DNA from: Salminus brasiliensis
Taxonomy: Eukaryota; Chordata; Actinopteri; Characiformes; Bryconidae
DNA length: 64,000 bases
Direction: 5' to 3'
Assembly: GCF_030463535.1 (NCBI RefSeq)
Contig: NC_132899.1
Coordinates: forward strand, 16,656,490-16,720,489
Position numbers and translations under genes: made by a program. The notes below the pieces were generated by a model. That model searched no databases. It saw only the letters and a list, made by a program, of their open reading frames with translations, and had not been told where the DNA came from. The first letter of the stretch is position 1; each line of letters starts with the position of its first letter. This document shows, piece after piece, positions 1-12,708 of the stretch.

Positions 1-2316
1 TGACCCTCTTGCAGCTCTCGTAAAGGTTGTAATGCTGTCATTTTATGTGCAAAGTGCTAGCTAGAGCAGTGGCCTCCAACTGTGGTCCTGGAGGAACCCC
101 TGCCCTGCACATTTTAGCATTTGCTCTGCTCCAAACACATCTGATCTAGCTAATCAGCTAATTACCAAGTCCTTGATGAGCTGTGTGTGTGTTAGAGCAG
201 GAAGCCACTAAAATGTGAAGGGCAGGGGGTTCTCTAGGATCATTGTTCTACCACCCAGTCTGAAAAAGACATGATGTCCATGAAGACTGTCCGAATTCCA
301 GAATGAGTGAAAACTATGAACTGGGTGTATTACAGACAACACAGCGATACCCAAAGACCAGGACTGAGAATCCATGGCCTAAAGTCTCTCAAACCACAAG
401 CAGTTTTGATTCCACTCAATAAAACCATGATTTAACCACAATGTCTGCTGACAGTATTTCTATATGGCACTCTAATCCATGATCTCTTCCTTCCTGCCAC
501 TGGCATGCAGGGGGAAAACAGGCACGCTGCCAGCAGGGATCCTAGAGCTGCAGTTGTTCAGCAAGGCTGACAAGTGCTGATATCTTTACAGGGCTGATCT
601 GAAATGGTAATTTCACACACTGTTGGGGCAAATGGTATGTTCCGACTGCTGTGGGAACAAGCCAGCTGTCTGTGTTGGGGAGGGGTGTAAATCCGTTAGC
701 TGACATTAGCACACTAACAGAGTGGTCATTACAGAGTACAGTAGCCACAAACACACTGCATTAACCCAACCATAAAGCATCAAACACACGTTTGCATAAA
801 CACAATGTCAATTTTGCTCACCAGAATATCTTTTTGATCTCCTGAGATTCAGCATCTAGTTTAATTTTAAGGAAACACTAGGGTTCCTTCAATGCTTAGT
901 AAAATAGTCATGTCTAAAACAGCATCCTTAACACCACTACTATTGAGAGCTGGGGGCACTCTTGATGACAATGCGGCAAAAAGAATGAAAAAGAGTAGAC
1001 CAAACTTGAGGTAGGGTGATCAAAGGTCTTTTTTTTCCTAGCCCATACATGACCATACACATCTTTTATTTGAGATGTGAATAGTGCATTCAGACACAAT
1101 GGTTTAATTGTGTAAAATGTTCTAGATTTCGCAATGATTTCACATTAGTGTTTGCCTGTACAGTCACCACACATTCTGTGTGCGGATTTTAATATCTTCT
1201 AACCGCAATGTACCTGCAACAAGATCAATCATTGGCCAAACCGCTTTCCACCACAGCCAATTAACCACAGCCTAAAATGTGTAAATGCAAATGTAAACAC
1301 AAACCATCTAGACTTAACCTAATTTTTTTGTAATTAATGTACTTATTCATTTCTTACATAGTCATGAAAAAAAAAAACATTATGTAAGGTGGTAAAACTA
1401 AAACAGTTATTTCTTTCAGACTTTAATATTAAAGACATACTTTGAACTGAACGGAGATTTAGCAATATAGAATTTAGGGCTATTAATTAGTTTTGGTAAA
1501 TTACTAAACATATGTATTATTTATTAACATAGTTGCATGATTTTAGAGATATTCAACTTTCCCAACCTTAAACACACACTGCAATTGTGTCAACCAGATT
1601 TTGATGTAGATCTTTAAAGTACTTTAAGACAAGGAAATTGTTCTCCTTTTTGTATTGTTTTGTAAGCCCTAACAAAAAGTTTTCCTTAGATTCATGATGT
1701 TCTTTTAAACCGCAGAATTGGCCGCAGTTATACTCTTATAATGATGGACCTCATTGTCCTTGTACATTGAACAAAAATAAGAGAACACTGCTGAATGTCA
1801 GAATCTCTGGAAAAACTGTCGTTGAATAAGGCCTTTTTTTTTTAATAAAGCATGAATTTGATAATGCATATCAGTGGAAAATTTTGTCTTGGGCAAAATT
1901 GGCAAGTGGCATGAGAGGAGAACTTACTGGTTTAATAAAAGAAAGCATGCTAACCACAACCCCACCAAGTCACATGGCTAACAAAAGCCGTCTTAACAGG
2001 CTCCTCCTCAGTTTCACATGGAAAAACTCCAAAAAGTTCCTCAAGGACTTTTAGCTTTTAACAGTGTACATCTCCAACTAATGTTACGCTTTGCTCAGTT
2101 TTGTCTAGAACAGTGTTTTCTAATCCTGTTTCTTAATGCCTTTCGATCCCTTCCCTGCCTCAAAACACCCGATTCAGATCATTAAGCAATACGTTTAGGG
2201 GCAGAGAAGAGTTAGTTGAATCTTGGATTGCATTCATGGGGGTCATGGCATTGCGGTAAGGGCTCCTATCTTAGTAAAACTGATTTAGGTCAGGAGACAC
2301 ATATGCAATGTTATAC
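1..2316 (-). other. vwa2 intron, left window edge
   Basis: No coding exon was found here on either strand. By position it is the intron after vwa2 exon 4. It holds a palindromic MITE-like element at 68-255, a degenerate half of a similar element at about 2111-2195, and a copy of a dispersed repeat at 1733-1820 that recurs inverted at about 57505-57600. The rest is AT-rich sequence. Confidence 0.6.
68..255. mobile_element. Palindromic MITE-like element
   Basis: Imperfect inverted arms: AACCCCTGCCCTGCACATTT near 94 pairs with AAATGTGAAGGGCAGGGGGT ending near 230. Between them is a second nested pair around CTAATCAGCTAATTA. This matches a very common non-autonomous foldback repeat of fish genomes (TCCTGGAGGA...GTTAGAGCAGG). 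There is no coding capacity. Confidence 0.6.
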
Positions 2317-5300
2317 CTGTAGTGTATTTTCTTGATGCGCTTCCCCAGGTCCTCCTTACTGCTGTACGAGTCCAGAGAGATCTCCAGCCTGGGTGCTGAG
2401 CCAAACACGATAACTCCCACTCTCACCTGAGGAATGCACATAAAGGTTTTTTACAAAATACTTTAACCTGGCTCACATAGGCAGTTTTAAAGCTAAGGAT
2501 AAAGTGCTGTGGACATCTTAGTGTGGTTGGGTGTTTGCTGACCGTGTCTGGGCCGATGTCCAGAGCTTCACACAGTTTCAGAACACAGTGTCTAGACCTC
2601 TCGAAACCACCCTTTCCAACACTGTAGGAGCTATCCATCACAAAGAGGACATCCATGGCACCAGAACACTTCATCACTGTCCACAAGCACAAAAAAAAAA
2701 ACGTCATTCAGAAAATATACCCATCATACACTTCTACATTCATTGATATTGACATTACAATGCAGTCTCTTCTGTCATTAGTGATACACATTACCAAAGA
2801 CAGACAACAATCAGAAAGTGTGTATTAGTATTTTGTTTGTCATCCTCTGATCTTGATGACCCCCCCCCTTCACTCACTCACTCACTTTCATAATACTTTC
2901 TTAAATCATCTTAATTTGCTTCCCTTACATTCTTCACTTCTGTTCATGGACCTCCTACAAAGGTTGGATTGTTGTTCTCTCCACATTTCCCAAAACAGGC
3001 CCACAAGTTCTCAATGCTTAATAAATCTGTAAATGTCATAACCTAAACCTTCTTACTCTTTAATATACTTTATCACTTGATGAACAGTGCAGCATCTTGC
3101 ATTGTCATGTTTGTGAAGATGCTTCAAACACAACCACCCCAGGTGGCAATATACTGCAATATTGTAAAAAAAAAAAAAAAAAAATACTGTGTGTGTTGTT
3201 TTTTTTTTTAAACAAATTTTAAGAAAACTGTCATACTATAAAAATACAACACAATTTTCATCCAATCATAATAGTGGGATCTACAGACACCAATCTTTTC
3301 ATGTAAACTATTCATCTATTAAATCTATACTGTGCAAAACAACATTACGATACTTCAATACATCAATATTTTGTTTATAGATTTATGTCTGATCAATTGT
3401 TAAATTAATCATCATCATCGCTGGTTATTTAAAGTGGTACTAAAAATGTTATCTAGCAATATATATATATATGTATAGAAGATCTAATGGAAAAGTTGCA
3501 TGCATTATTTTTGCTGTCTATCTATACAATCATGCCATATTTTATCTCATGAACTTTAATTTTTAATACATTTAATGGCTGTAGTGTAGTTTTCTTTTAT
3601 TTGATATCAATTTAATTAATTCATTTGTTTACATATACTGAAAGAAATCCACCATAATTCACAAGAACAGCATTAGAATTATGCAATTTACTTGGAAAAA
3701 GATTTTTCCTGTAGCACAGGAAGTAATAATTACTACCACACAACAACTGTTCTGTATCTGACACATGCTTGCGGCAAGTCCAAGCTTATTTTTCCACCAA
3801 AGACATACACTTATACACACACGCATACACACACATTCACAGACACAGACGACAAGTTAGCTCTAGTCAGAAGGCTAAATTATAATGTGTGTAACTGTCA
3901 GGTTCAAACCCGCTGCCTGTCATAAAGCAGGTGATTGGACAAAAACAGCATGCCAGTGTCTGTGAAAACACGTGCGCACACATACACACACACACACACA
4001 CACTCACTCCCTTTTCAGATATATAAATGAAGGCCTATCGTTCCCTAATACTCTAATTAGACAGAGACATTTTCACAGCTTCGTTAACAGGGTGGAGAAA
4101 TGTGACCTCTTATCTCTGTAAAGCTGCTTTGTGACAACATTTGTTGTAAAAGGCCTATATAAATAACATTGAATTAAACATTGAACTGAATTGAATTAAT
4201 GCTGGTTAATACACTTGCATTCAGTTTTCAATAACATTAAGACAGTTTGTTGTAGATCCATGTAAAGAAAATTTGTATTAAAATGATACAACTACATCAA
4301 ACTGTAGAAAGCCATAAAAAACATAATATCAAATCAAAACAAGTGAGGTTATTAGCCTACAAGAGGGAAAAATAGCCTAAATAATAACTTGGGGGGGGGG
4401 GGGGGGGGGGGACAAAACAAAATAAAATTAGCACCACCTTTTAATACTTATAACTTAATACTGATTCACCTTGTGACAAAAGGTCTAACCATTTAAAGCA
4501 TGGACTCCACAAGACCGCTGAAAGAGCCCTGTGGTATCTGCCTCCGAAACTATAGCAGCAGATCTTCGTAAGTTGTAAGGTGGGGCCTCCTTGGACTGCA
4601 TGCTCTGTTGCCAGTTTACCAGTTGACCTTTCTTGGACCACTGTAGGTCAGTACTATCCACTGCATACTGGAAACACCACAAGACCTGCCTGATGTTTTG
4701 GAGATGCACTGACCCAGTAGTCTAGCCATCACAGTGTGGTTTCTATCAAAGTAGCTCTGATCCTTATGCCTGGTCATTGGTCCTGCTTTTAGCGCATCAC
4801 CTTCAAGAACTGACTTTTCACTTGCTGCCTAATATATCCACCCCTCGACAGATGCCACCGTAAATGAAGGTGACCAAAGTTTTTCACTTCACCTGTCAGT
4901 AGTACTAATGTTATGGCTGATTGGTGCATGCACTTCCATTTAACTACACTTCCTACTAGTTAAATGTGGATACTAGTATGCCACATTTCAGTGATTGCGA
5001 TTCTGTGATGAGCAGCACATACTCACTTTCCCCTGCAGCATTGATCTTCATGATGGTTTCATGATCAGTCTGGATTTCCTGCACAGCAGCACCACAGAGA
5101 ACTGGAGAAAGAGAACACCACTTTAGATAGCAGTCCAGCTGATAACTTCAAGGTTTATGAAAGCCCCCCAATGTATGAGCTTATGAGCACACAACCGTAA
5201 TGTGATGATAATGGTTTAATGAGGCTATTCGAGATAAAGTGCAGCAACTAGTAAAGTCAACGACAGGGAACATGTGTGAAATGACAACCCCCTTATTTGA

Positions 5301-7949
5301 GCACTATTTCAGGGCAGCTGAGCTGACCCTGGCCCCAGGCATGGCTCTCTCTGTGTATAACTCCTGGTGTTTGGCTCCTTTTGGAGGGATAATTTAGAGC
5401 CATCAGCATTCCAACAACGCCCACTGAACATGCAGAAAACAGTCACCCTCGTGCTAAAGGGGTTGCTTTCTTGACGCTTGACTGAGCATGGCCCGATGCA
5501 ATGCTCTCCCGTCTCGCTCTCACACACACACACACACACAATAGGTGATTGAGTGGAAGAGGGTCACGTGAACAGCTGACAGGGGACAGCCCTGACTCCC
5601 TGTGCCCTCTCTTTCGGAAGGGGGTCAGACATGCAGCACTGAGTTAGTCTAGAGTTTTGGGCACTACTTATGTCCACTGGATACAACTTATATACTGCTT
5701 TATATAGTTCGGAAAATTAAAAATATCTTGTTACAAAAAGTTTGTACCAAAATATTGTTCTGATGAAATTTTATTACTTTGGTGATTAAACATGACAATC
5801 ACCAAACATCCTGTTATTAAGAGAGCTGTATCTTGCTTCGTGAATTGGGAAAAGAGACCTGGAGCAACTGGAGACTGCCCTGTTAAATCTGATTGTCTTG
5901 ACCAACTTCATTAAATTTGTCATATGAGCTAGGTGTTTCGCTTTGCAACTGTCCTGCCTCATTTTAGGATTATACACAAAACAACAACAAACAAACACCT
6001 AGCTAGTAATGTAACCAACAGATCTAGCTAAACACATTGCAACCTGTGGACACAGACACCCATCACACTTTAATGGAATGAATATAATGGCTTGAACATG
6101 ATGTTGGAACATGTTTTTGGTTGTTAGGCTTAAATTAATTGACTACAAATGTTAATCACATCAGACAACTGAATGAAGGATGGCGGCATATTTTGCTACC
6201 TACACAAAGACTTCATAGAACTAAATCCCAATTATTTAATCAGTCTACTCAGGCTTTAACAGAGCTCAGCAACACTGTGATAAATAATGACAATGATCAG
6301 AGAGTGACCAGTGAAGTTAACATAGTGGACTTGATAGAATGTATTCTTCATGTGCTATTCAAGATGTAGACGTGTCGTTTGTTAACATGTCATATACATA
6401 ATTAACCTGCCATGTACATGAATCACATCGACTATGACAGAATGCCTTTCCTACACAGGAGACCTATGAAGAGCCGTAGTGCTCTCCATGGTGATAAGCC
6501 TCAACTAGAAAAACCTGCAAAAGCCCCTGAAAGAGCAAAGAGCTTGAAACCCTATGGGGCAAAGTTATGAGGTCATAAAAGCAGCCCCTGAAAGGTTTTA
6601 ATCCTTTTATTGTGGGAGATGGACGCAATATTGCAGCCTGGTGTTTTGTTCATTCCGCCATTCCAGCGCCTCCTTGCCCAATCACCTCGGACTCCCTCTG
6701 AACATCTCATAAAAATATGAGCAAAACAAACAAAATCTCTATCATCAAACATCAAGTACAGCGACAAACTAAGAGGTACTATTCTTCTATCTGCTACTAT
6801 TCATGGATATCTCTGTAAAACAGCCACTTTCATTTGTCACTCTTTTAGTTAGTTTAGATCAAGTAATGATTATGAACATTAAAATATCTCCAGCAACCCA
6901 ATAAGCATATCCATGGATCTGCTGATTTCTAACTCTGTAGAACTCATCTTGGACAAAATGCAGGCATCTAGTGGATGAAGTTATAAACTAAATCAGAAAG
7001 AATTCTAAATCTATTTATCTTTATACTAGGGCACATTTGGGCTGCATCTTCAGATTTCTGCTTTGAGATAGATGGGCCCAAAAAAGTAGAAGGGCACTGG
7101 GGGCCACAAAAGAAACTCCTGTTGTAATCTGGAGAAAATCTGTAAATCCTAAACCAGAAGGCATTTTCATATCACATTTTGAGCTATTCAAGCAGTGCCT
7201 CTCAGCTGCTCTACTTTGGTAATTTATGGTGTGTGTCCAGTGCATGTGGAGGAAACAGCAGCCTCTCGACATCTTAATTCAGTAGCCCCATGTGTGTCTG
7301 ACCTTAGCAATCAAGAGGTTTCTAGATACTATAAGAAAAGTAGGCCCTCATCCAGCCTATTTACGCTTTAGTTGTGGAGATCCCTGCAGATGTATTTCAC
7401 GAATAGAGTGGAGGGTTAAGAGCCCAACATTCTGTTGCTTGTTGATGTATATCATTTTGTACAACCACAAATAATAAGCATAATAAACACTGAGGTATTT
7501 TCACCAACACATTCAAAAAAAGGAAGCAAATCAATGTTTATTTGGTGCTGTAGTCTAATCACTAAGACCTCACCATTCTCTAAGGGCAAATGCTTATTGT
7601 GGTTGGACAATCCTATTATTATATCTCTAAAAATTTCTTTTAGAGAGATGGTAATGAGGATGATTGGCAATAACATTTCCGAGGTTCAGCTGCCAAATGA
7701 ACAGATTCTAGATTTCACAACTGTGGTTTACACAAAACACAGGCATAAACAGACAGTGTGTGCCTTTTTCTAATTTCTGAGAAAAAATAACCTAGTATTC
7801 TGCCTTACCTCCATTTTGGTCTAAACAACTTGATTATTGGAATGAATCACAAACCAGCTAATGAAGCTGTGTTTTATGAGAATGTCACACACATTCTTAC
7901 CTTGAGTGAGCAGGACGACTAGGAGCTGTAGGAGACCGCAGCAGAACAT
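2317..7949 (-). CDS. vwa2: von Willebrand factor A domain-containing protein 2, 5' part only
   Basis: Four exons on the minus strand: 7901-7959 (ATG at 7949), 5027-5101, 2543-2676 and 2317-2426. All have GT-AG borders and compatible phases (49, 75, 134 and 110 coding bases), giving 122 codons before the gene leaves the window on the left. Residues 1 to about 20 form a hydrophobic signal peptide (MFCCGLLQLLVVLLTQ). A short linker follows, then the first VWA domain from about residue 48. Its metal-ion-dependent adhesion site is D56-x-S58-x-S60 in VMDSSYSVG, followed by GKGGFERS and VGVIVFGSAPRLEISL. Human VWA2 (AMACO), as I recall it, has the same run (ISAASKMMWCSAAVD, then DGSNSVGKGSFERS). Known role of the family: a secreted basement-membrane-associated matrix protein with three VWA and two EGF-like domains. 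The remaining VWA and EGF exons are not here. I searched 1-2316 for the next exon and found none. Identity is firm; expression and the true first exon are inferred. Confidence 0.9.
4118..4195 (+). repeat. Common teleost interspersed motif (tail type)
   Basis: GTAAAGCTGCTTTGTGACAA, then TTGTTGTAAAAGGCCTATAT and AATAACATTGAATT. This arrangement is found many times in fish genomes and usually looks like the 3' tail of a short retroelement. A reverse-strand fragment (GCAAAGCAGCTTTACAGAA) is at about 36994-37012. Confidence 0.5.
4478..4926 (-). mobile_element. Internally deleted Tc1-like transposon relic, copy A
   Basis: The right end reads TAATGTTATGGCTGATTGGTG, the start of the inverted repeat of a widespread fish Tc1/mariner family. 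Inside, CATGGACTCCACAAGACC, GGTGGGGCCTCCTTGGACT and CTGACCCAGTAGTCTAGCCATCACA correspond to its transposase strand read backwards. The centre is deleted and the frame is destroyed. Shares terminal and internal sequence, in opposite orientation, with the element at 54835-55371. Confidence 0.65.
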
Positions 7950-8633
7950 TTTTGGTGACCTAAAATGAGGAGCAAAAAGAAATGTCTTAACATGTAGACA
8001 AAATTCTTTTAGGATCCACACAGTCTTTAAAGAGGCCAAATAGCAGGCTTGAAGTGGTGACCATGAAAAAGCCAGGGCCTGAGAGGACTAATGAGGTCCA
8101 GAGCAGCTGGGAATGGCTATGAAAGGCCAGAGATGAGTGGGAGAGTGGGAAGAACCCTTTTAGGAATTTTACCACATGAACAAGAGCTGCTGCACTCATA
8201 CTGTAGCCTACAGTGATATCAAGTGGACTATTAAGGGTACATGTCAGATAGCATTGATTTTAGATAACAGGAATATTTTCATCAGTCTACTCTAGGCTAA
8301 AAGTAAAGTAGAATTAGCAGAAGCAAGTAAATCACATCACCACAGCAAGTATTGAACACGAGGAATCTCAAGACAAGCAGTGGGCAAGCTCAGGTCATAG
8401 TCAGGCCTGCTGTCGCCAGAGGCTAATCATTGACTTGTGCCTGCTTTCTCTAAAGCAGAGTAAAAGTCCTAGAAAAGCAGCATGACACGAATCATCCAAC
8501 TCCTACACACACTTCTGGACACTCCAGTCTCATTCCTACAGCTCCAGGTCAAAAGTGCATGTCTTTAAAAAATGAAACACTAGTTAAATCAACACCTCCT
8601 CATTGAAGTGGAACATCCATTGCCTTAGGTGAG

Positions 8634-8666
<33 letters not shown>

Positions 8667-9837
8667 CTCTGTCTTTCTTGTTCTGTTCTCCAGTTTAAAG
8701 TGAAGCTGAAGTCATTCAACCCCACCCAAGCTGGGGAGAAAGGCTGGGTCACATAAAAGTGATCTTTTATTTATTCACTAACCACAATGAATTATGCATT
8801 GACTACAAAGTGATGGGCTAATTCACCTACAGGAACAGAATACGTCCCGATTCCAGAATGTGATAATATGTGGCTTTCTAAAGAAAAAAAAAAAAAGCAA
8901 CACCGCAGACTCACTGTCACTCATGGGCATCGTGGTTCACACTATGTTATCATCTTACCTGCATTTAGTCTCTATGAACAAGGAAAATGCACACTGCAGC
9001 ATTCCTTCAGCTCTACTTAAAGATGGGATTGAGCCGAAGATAGCAATCAAAAACACCTAGTATGCTTTTGATGTGCTTCTTAGAGCAGCGGCATTGACGG
9101 GGGGAAGAACAGCAGAGGTGGGGGGGGGGGGGGGGGGGGGGGGGTGTTATGTCTAGGCTGCGGTATCAAAATGGTTAGGTTCCGGGTTTAAGAAGTAGTT
9201 GAAAAGCAGGGCTGTTATCAGTTTTCGAATTCAACAAGTTATTATGGAGACGTTCCTGAACCATAAAGCCCTGTACAGAGAGCCTACACTTCGACTGGCT
9301 GTATAGTTTATCTACAGACATCAACACCTACCATAGACACCAGGCACACAATACGACATTTTTATGGTGCTACAAGGGTATGAGCTAGGAGAGTGCCACG
9401 CTAGAAAACACAATGGGTTAGTATTGTGTTGTAGCCCACCTGTTTGAGAATGGCCACTTTGAGCAAATGCATTAGCCAAATACAGCAGGAATCGCTGTAC
9501 TGCTGTAAAGTGAAAAATCAGTTCAACCCCCCCACCCAACCCAAAAAAAAGGAAAAAAAGTGAAATACAAGATTTCTGTATGGGGGATTTGAGGGAGCTC
9601 AAATGAGAGCCGTCAAAGGAAATATGAACCCTCATCATTGATAAGAGGAAGTATATTTCCTGACCATGAATGGACGTCCAGAAGCAGGCAGCACTGGATC
9701 TGCAGTTCATATGGACTTTGGCTTGTAGGACTGATGGATATCTCAGGTATAAGCACAGGACCACCTCTGTGAAACCTGCTATGGAGCCATTTCCTGATAA
9801 GCATCAGAGATCCACATTATAGCTGCTGGAGTTCTTA

Positions 9838-9898
9838 GAGAGTGAGAGAGAGTATATGAGAGAGAGAGAGACAGAGAGTATATGAGAGAGAGAGAGCA
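9838..9898. repeat. GA-rich microsatellite
   Basis: GAGAGAG runs interrupted by two TATAT insertions. It lies in the proposed vwa2 first intron. Confidence 0.75.
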
Positions 9899-11269
9899 CG
9901 TGAGCGAGTGTGCTTAAGTGTATCAGGTCCCTTTTATCTTTGCCCTTGTTTCCCATGGATTTCTTACATTCCTGCCTAAAGCTAGGGTTTCATGCGTCTC
10001 ACGCGTTTCACCATCACTAAATTATCGCTGCTTTAGAGAAGAAGCCCTAATCACCTAGTGGCAATCAATACAGATATGACAGACAGATGACCCGTCTCTG
10101 CCTGACAATATTGGGCTACGCACATAATTATGAATGGCAGGGGTGGCTTCATTCAGGGCTAAATATTGACCAGGTCTAATCCAAGTTTCCATCTCATTTC
10201 TGATCTGATCATCTTATTGTCTGCTTTTCATAATCTTATACTGACTAGTCAAAACTTCAGATCTGGGCTGGTGCTGTTACTATTTGAACAGGACGATTTA
10301 ACACTGATTAAATTATTGAGTTATTCTATGTTTTTTTTGTTTGTTTAATTAATTTGGGTTTCAACACAGTCTCAATACGGTTAAACCTAGTTAAGGGTCT
10401 CAAGGCAGCTCACAAAGGGTCAGTTTAGCCTGTCTGTCGGTCTGCAGCCTGGTCCGGCTCTGGATTGTCAGCAGCTTATACCACTACTCTGCAGACAGAC
10501 TAAAAGACTATGGGCTAGTATGGGCTGCAGGGAAGTATGGCAGCACCCGCCTGCGTGGGGTGGACACCATCCCTACCTATAAGAGCAGGCTTGCCCTTAA
10601 ACTTTAACCAATTGTCTTACTAACCAAAGCCCACTTAATTTTTTCTGAACACCGCATGGACATCCATTATATTATTACATTACATACTATTACAATGGTA
10701 CATTTATTAGCTACATGGATTAAAATATATCTATTTTTTTATTTTATTTTTATCTTATTTTTTTAACTTCTTAACACAAATAGTCTATATAACTACCCTG
10801 GCCTGAGATCTCTCAGAGATCTGTTCTGAGAGTGTGACAAGTCAGAAGATGCCTGTACAGGGGGTGATTAGAAAGGAAAGGCCTTGGAACCACTTCAGAG
10901 AGTTACAGTAACCTCTAGCCTCAACAGTAATGGAGACAAATTCCCCCTCAGACTAACCAGCAGCTTTCAACAGGCAGCAAGCTACAGTTTTGAAGGAGAA
11001 AGGCACGTTAATATGTTTGCAGCACTGATAACCTCAGCTGTAGTAAGGTCTTAGGGGGAAAGGTAGGTCGCTAGCTAAAGAGCAGATGAGCTGAGCTATC
11101 CGGCGTTATCCTCATCAGTATTAAGCAACAAAATAAACACAAGATAGCTCTATCATGGAGGACCTGTAAACAGAAACCTCCACGCTGTCACTCACATTTG
11201 AACTAGCTAGTGCTAATTATATTGTACAGCAAAGTAAGAAAACATTACACAGAACCAATACAACTAAGC

Positions 11270-11405
11270 AAGTCTCCAAAACAGCTTGGCCAAACCAAAC
11301 CAAACCAGTTGAAGCAGCACATAGACCAGCTGGTCACCTTGACCTTCGTTGGCCATCGCAAGGATCTAGCAAATGGCCAGCAAAGGCTGGTCTAGCCTTC
11401 CAGCT
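11270..11405. repeat. ACCAGC/GCTGGT-rich repeat
   Basis: Interleaved ACCAGCTGGTCA, GGCCAGCAAAGGCTGGT and TTCCAGCTT units occur here, a type scattered through fish genomes. A longer stretch of the same unit type is at 60911-61115. Confidence 0.4.
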
Positions 11406-11615
11406 TAATCCCGGCTTTCACTGCAGTCTCTGAACGCGGCACTCTGAAGCCAAACTGTGACAGGTTCAAGTTTCTGTTCATCTGAGGACCGTATCCGCGC
11501 TCCCCCCCACACCCCTGGAACCTCACCAAACTGAGGCGTTTTAACTTCTTAACCGCGGCTCGACACAGGACACTGAATATCGTCAGAGGTCGAGCACAAA
11601 ATGCAAGTATCTTAC

Positions 11616-11720
11616 CTTTTATTATCGCTCTCTGGAAACCGACCTCCTCTCCGTAGCAGACTGTGCGAAGCAGCAGAGGGCAGCAACACACCCACCGTCC
11701 GTCTCCAGGCAAAACTGAAA
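11616..11720 (-). other. vwa2: Putative non-coding first exon of vwa2
   Basis: A good minus-strand donor (AAAG then GTAAGA) lies at 11616/11615, in the first GC-richer stretch upstream of the vwa2 signal-peptide exon. That exon starts with an acceptor at 7959 and has only ten bases before its ATG, so an upstream untranslated exon is required. This site is the best candidate, with an intron of about 3.65 kb. The 5' end is not visible and 11720 is a guess. Transcript data could place it elsewhere. Confidence 0.3.
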
Positions 11721-12389
11721 CCTCTACAGCTCATCCCACCTCATCCTCCACCCTCCAGCTCATCCCACTACAAGCGTCAACCGCTCCCATTTAGCGTACT
11801 CCAACACATCCAACAACACTCTGGGCCCGAAGTACCCCGAGCAATGTGGACCTCCCCCCCCCCCCTTTATACCTCCCTCTAATGCTCAATTAAATTTGAG
11901 TTGTACAGAGCTTCCCAATTACAAAGCGGTTCACTGAAACAGAGGTAGCCTAATTAAACTGAGGGCCACACTGGCAGTGAAAGGCTCATAAGAGCAAGAG
12001 GAAGTCACAATAAAGTAAAATGGGACTTTAAAGCTGCACCAGACAGTGGAATTCCAGTAAACACAGTTTAGGGCCTATATCCTCCAGTTCACAATACTTT
12101 ACCTACCAACCAATCCTGGAAAATAGGCTGGTTTTGTTGCTGTGCTTGCAAGACTGATACATGTAAATGCGCCCTGTTCAGTAGCTGCCCGGCATTTGGT
12201 CTTGTTCAAACAGGAGCTCAGACTGATGAACACTTCTTGTAACTTAAATGAGAAAGGATCTGAACAGCTGTAGGCAGAACAGTCAAATGTATAAATACAC
12301 TGCTTTACACAATTTAGAACCTTACAAACGTACATAAAAACCTAAAAGTCTAGGTCCACATAGACTTTATGAATACAAGGTGCAAAATT
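11721..12389. other. Spacer between vwa2 and tdrd1
   Basis: About 0.7 kb between the proposed vwa2 first exon and the tdrd1 3' end. It contains a C run at about 11857-11867 and direct repeats of CTCATCCCACC near 11730-11770. No exon was recognised. Both neighbours are on the minus strand, so the vwa2 promoter should lie here. Confidence 0.4.
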
Positions 12390-12407
12390 AATAAGTAATA
12401 TAATATG

Positions 12408-12413
12408 TTTATT
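12408..12413 (-). terminator. tdrd1: tdrd1 polyadenylation signal
   Basis: An AATAAA on the minus strand lies 296 bases past the tdrd1 stop codon. It gives a 3' UTR of roughly 310-330 bases (about 12390-12708). It is the first canonical hexamer on that strand after the stop that I could find. Cleavage position is inferred. Confidence 0.55.
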
Positions 12414-12708
12414 AAAACTGCAACTAAAACATACCAAAAGGCCAGACTTTTTTAGTTTTTTGAAATACAAAAAAGCATGCTTTTAACCCAACATAACATT
12501 CAATATCTAGTTTGGGATTTATTTGAGGACATTACGCCCTGTACTTGCATAACAACACAAACATAGATAAAACACAATAAAAGAAACGATGGAATTTGAA
12601 TCAAACTTTTTTAAACCATAATTTAACTCTTAAGTGCCTCAGTTTAACAGTGTCTTAGTATCCAGTTACACTTAAACAATCTGAATGATGTTAATTATGT
12701 AATCTGTC

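Larger units (their letters stand above)
2677..7900 (-). other. vwa2 introns 2677-5026 and 5102-7900
   Basis: These two introns separate vwa2 coding exons 2, 3 and 4-side sequence. The first holds a TCAC repeat near 2873, A and T runs near 3166-3210, a CA-rich stretch near 3984-4002, a common teleost interspersed motif at 4118-4195, a 21-base G run at 4391-4411 and a Tc1-like relic at 4478-4926. The second holds a CA repeat at 5519-5541 and otherwise unique-looking AT-rich DNA. Open frames there (for example 7435-7773) overlap on both strands and have no family resemblance. Confidence 0.6.
7960..11615 (-). other. Probable first intron of vwa2
   Basis: No exon was recognised. It contains a T run at about 8637-8663, a 25-base G run at 9120-9144, a GA-rich repeat at 9838-9898 and an ACCAGC/GCTGGT-rich repeat at about 11270-11405. 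The extent assumes that the non-coding exon at 11616 is real. Confidence 0.4.

Noticed and set aside
3842-3925. Possible tRNA-like sequence with a GGTTCAAACCC B box
   Set aside because: A TAGCTCTAGTCAGAAGG stretch could be an A box, but acceptor and T-arm stems do not pair and no terminal repeat is visible. At most a decayed SINE fragment.
7435-7773. 112-codon plus-strand open frame in a vwa2 intron
   Set aside because: An equally open frame lies on the opposite strand (7452-7676). The composition is that of AT-rich intron DNA, and no domain or family resemblance is visible.
9321-9764. 147-codon minus-strand open frame
   Set aside because: It lies in the proposed vwa2 first intron, has low-complexity FFLFFGLGGGVE from an A/C-rich tract, no splice-supported extension and no recognisable motif.
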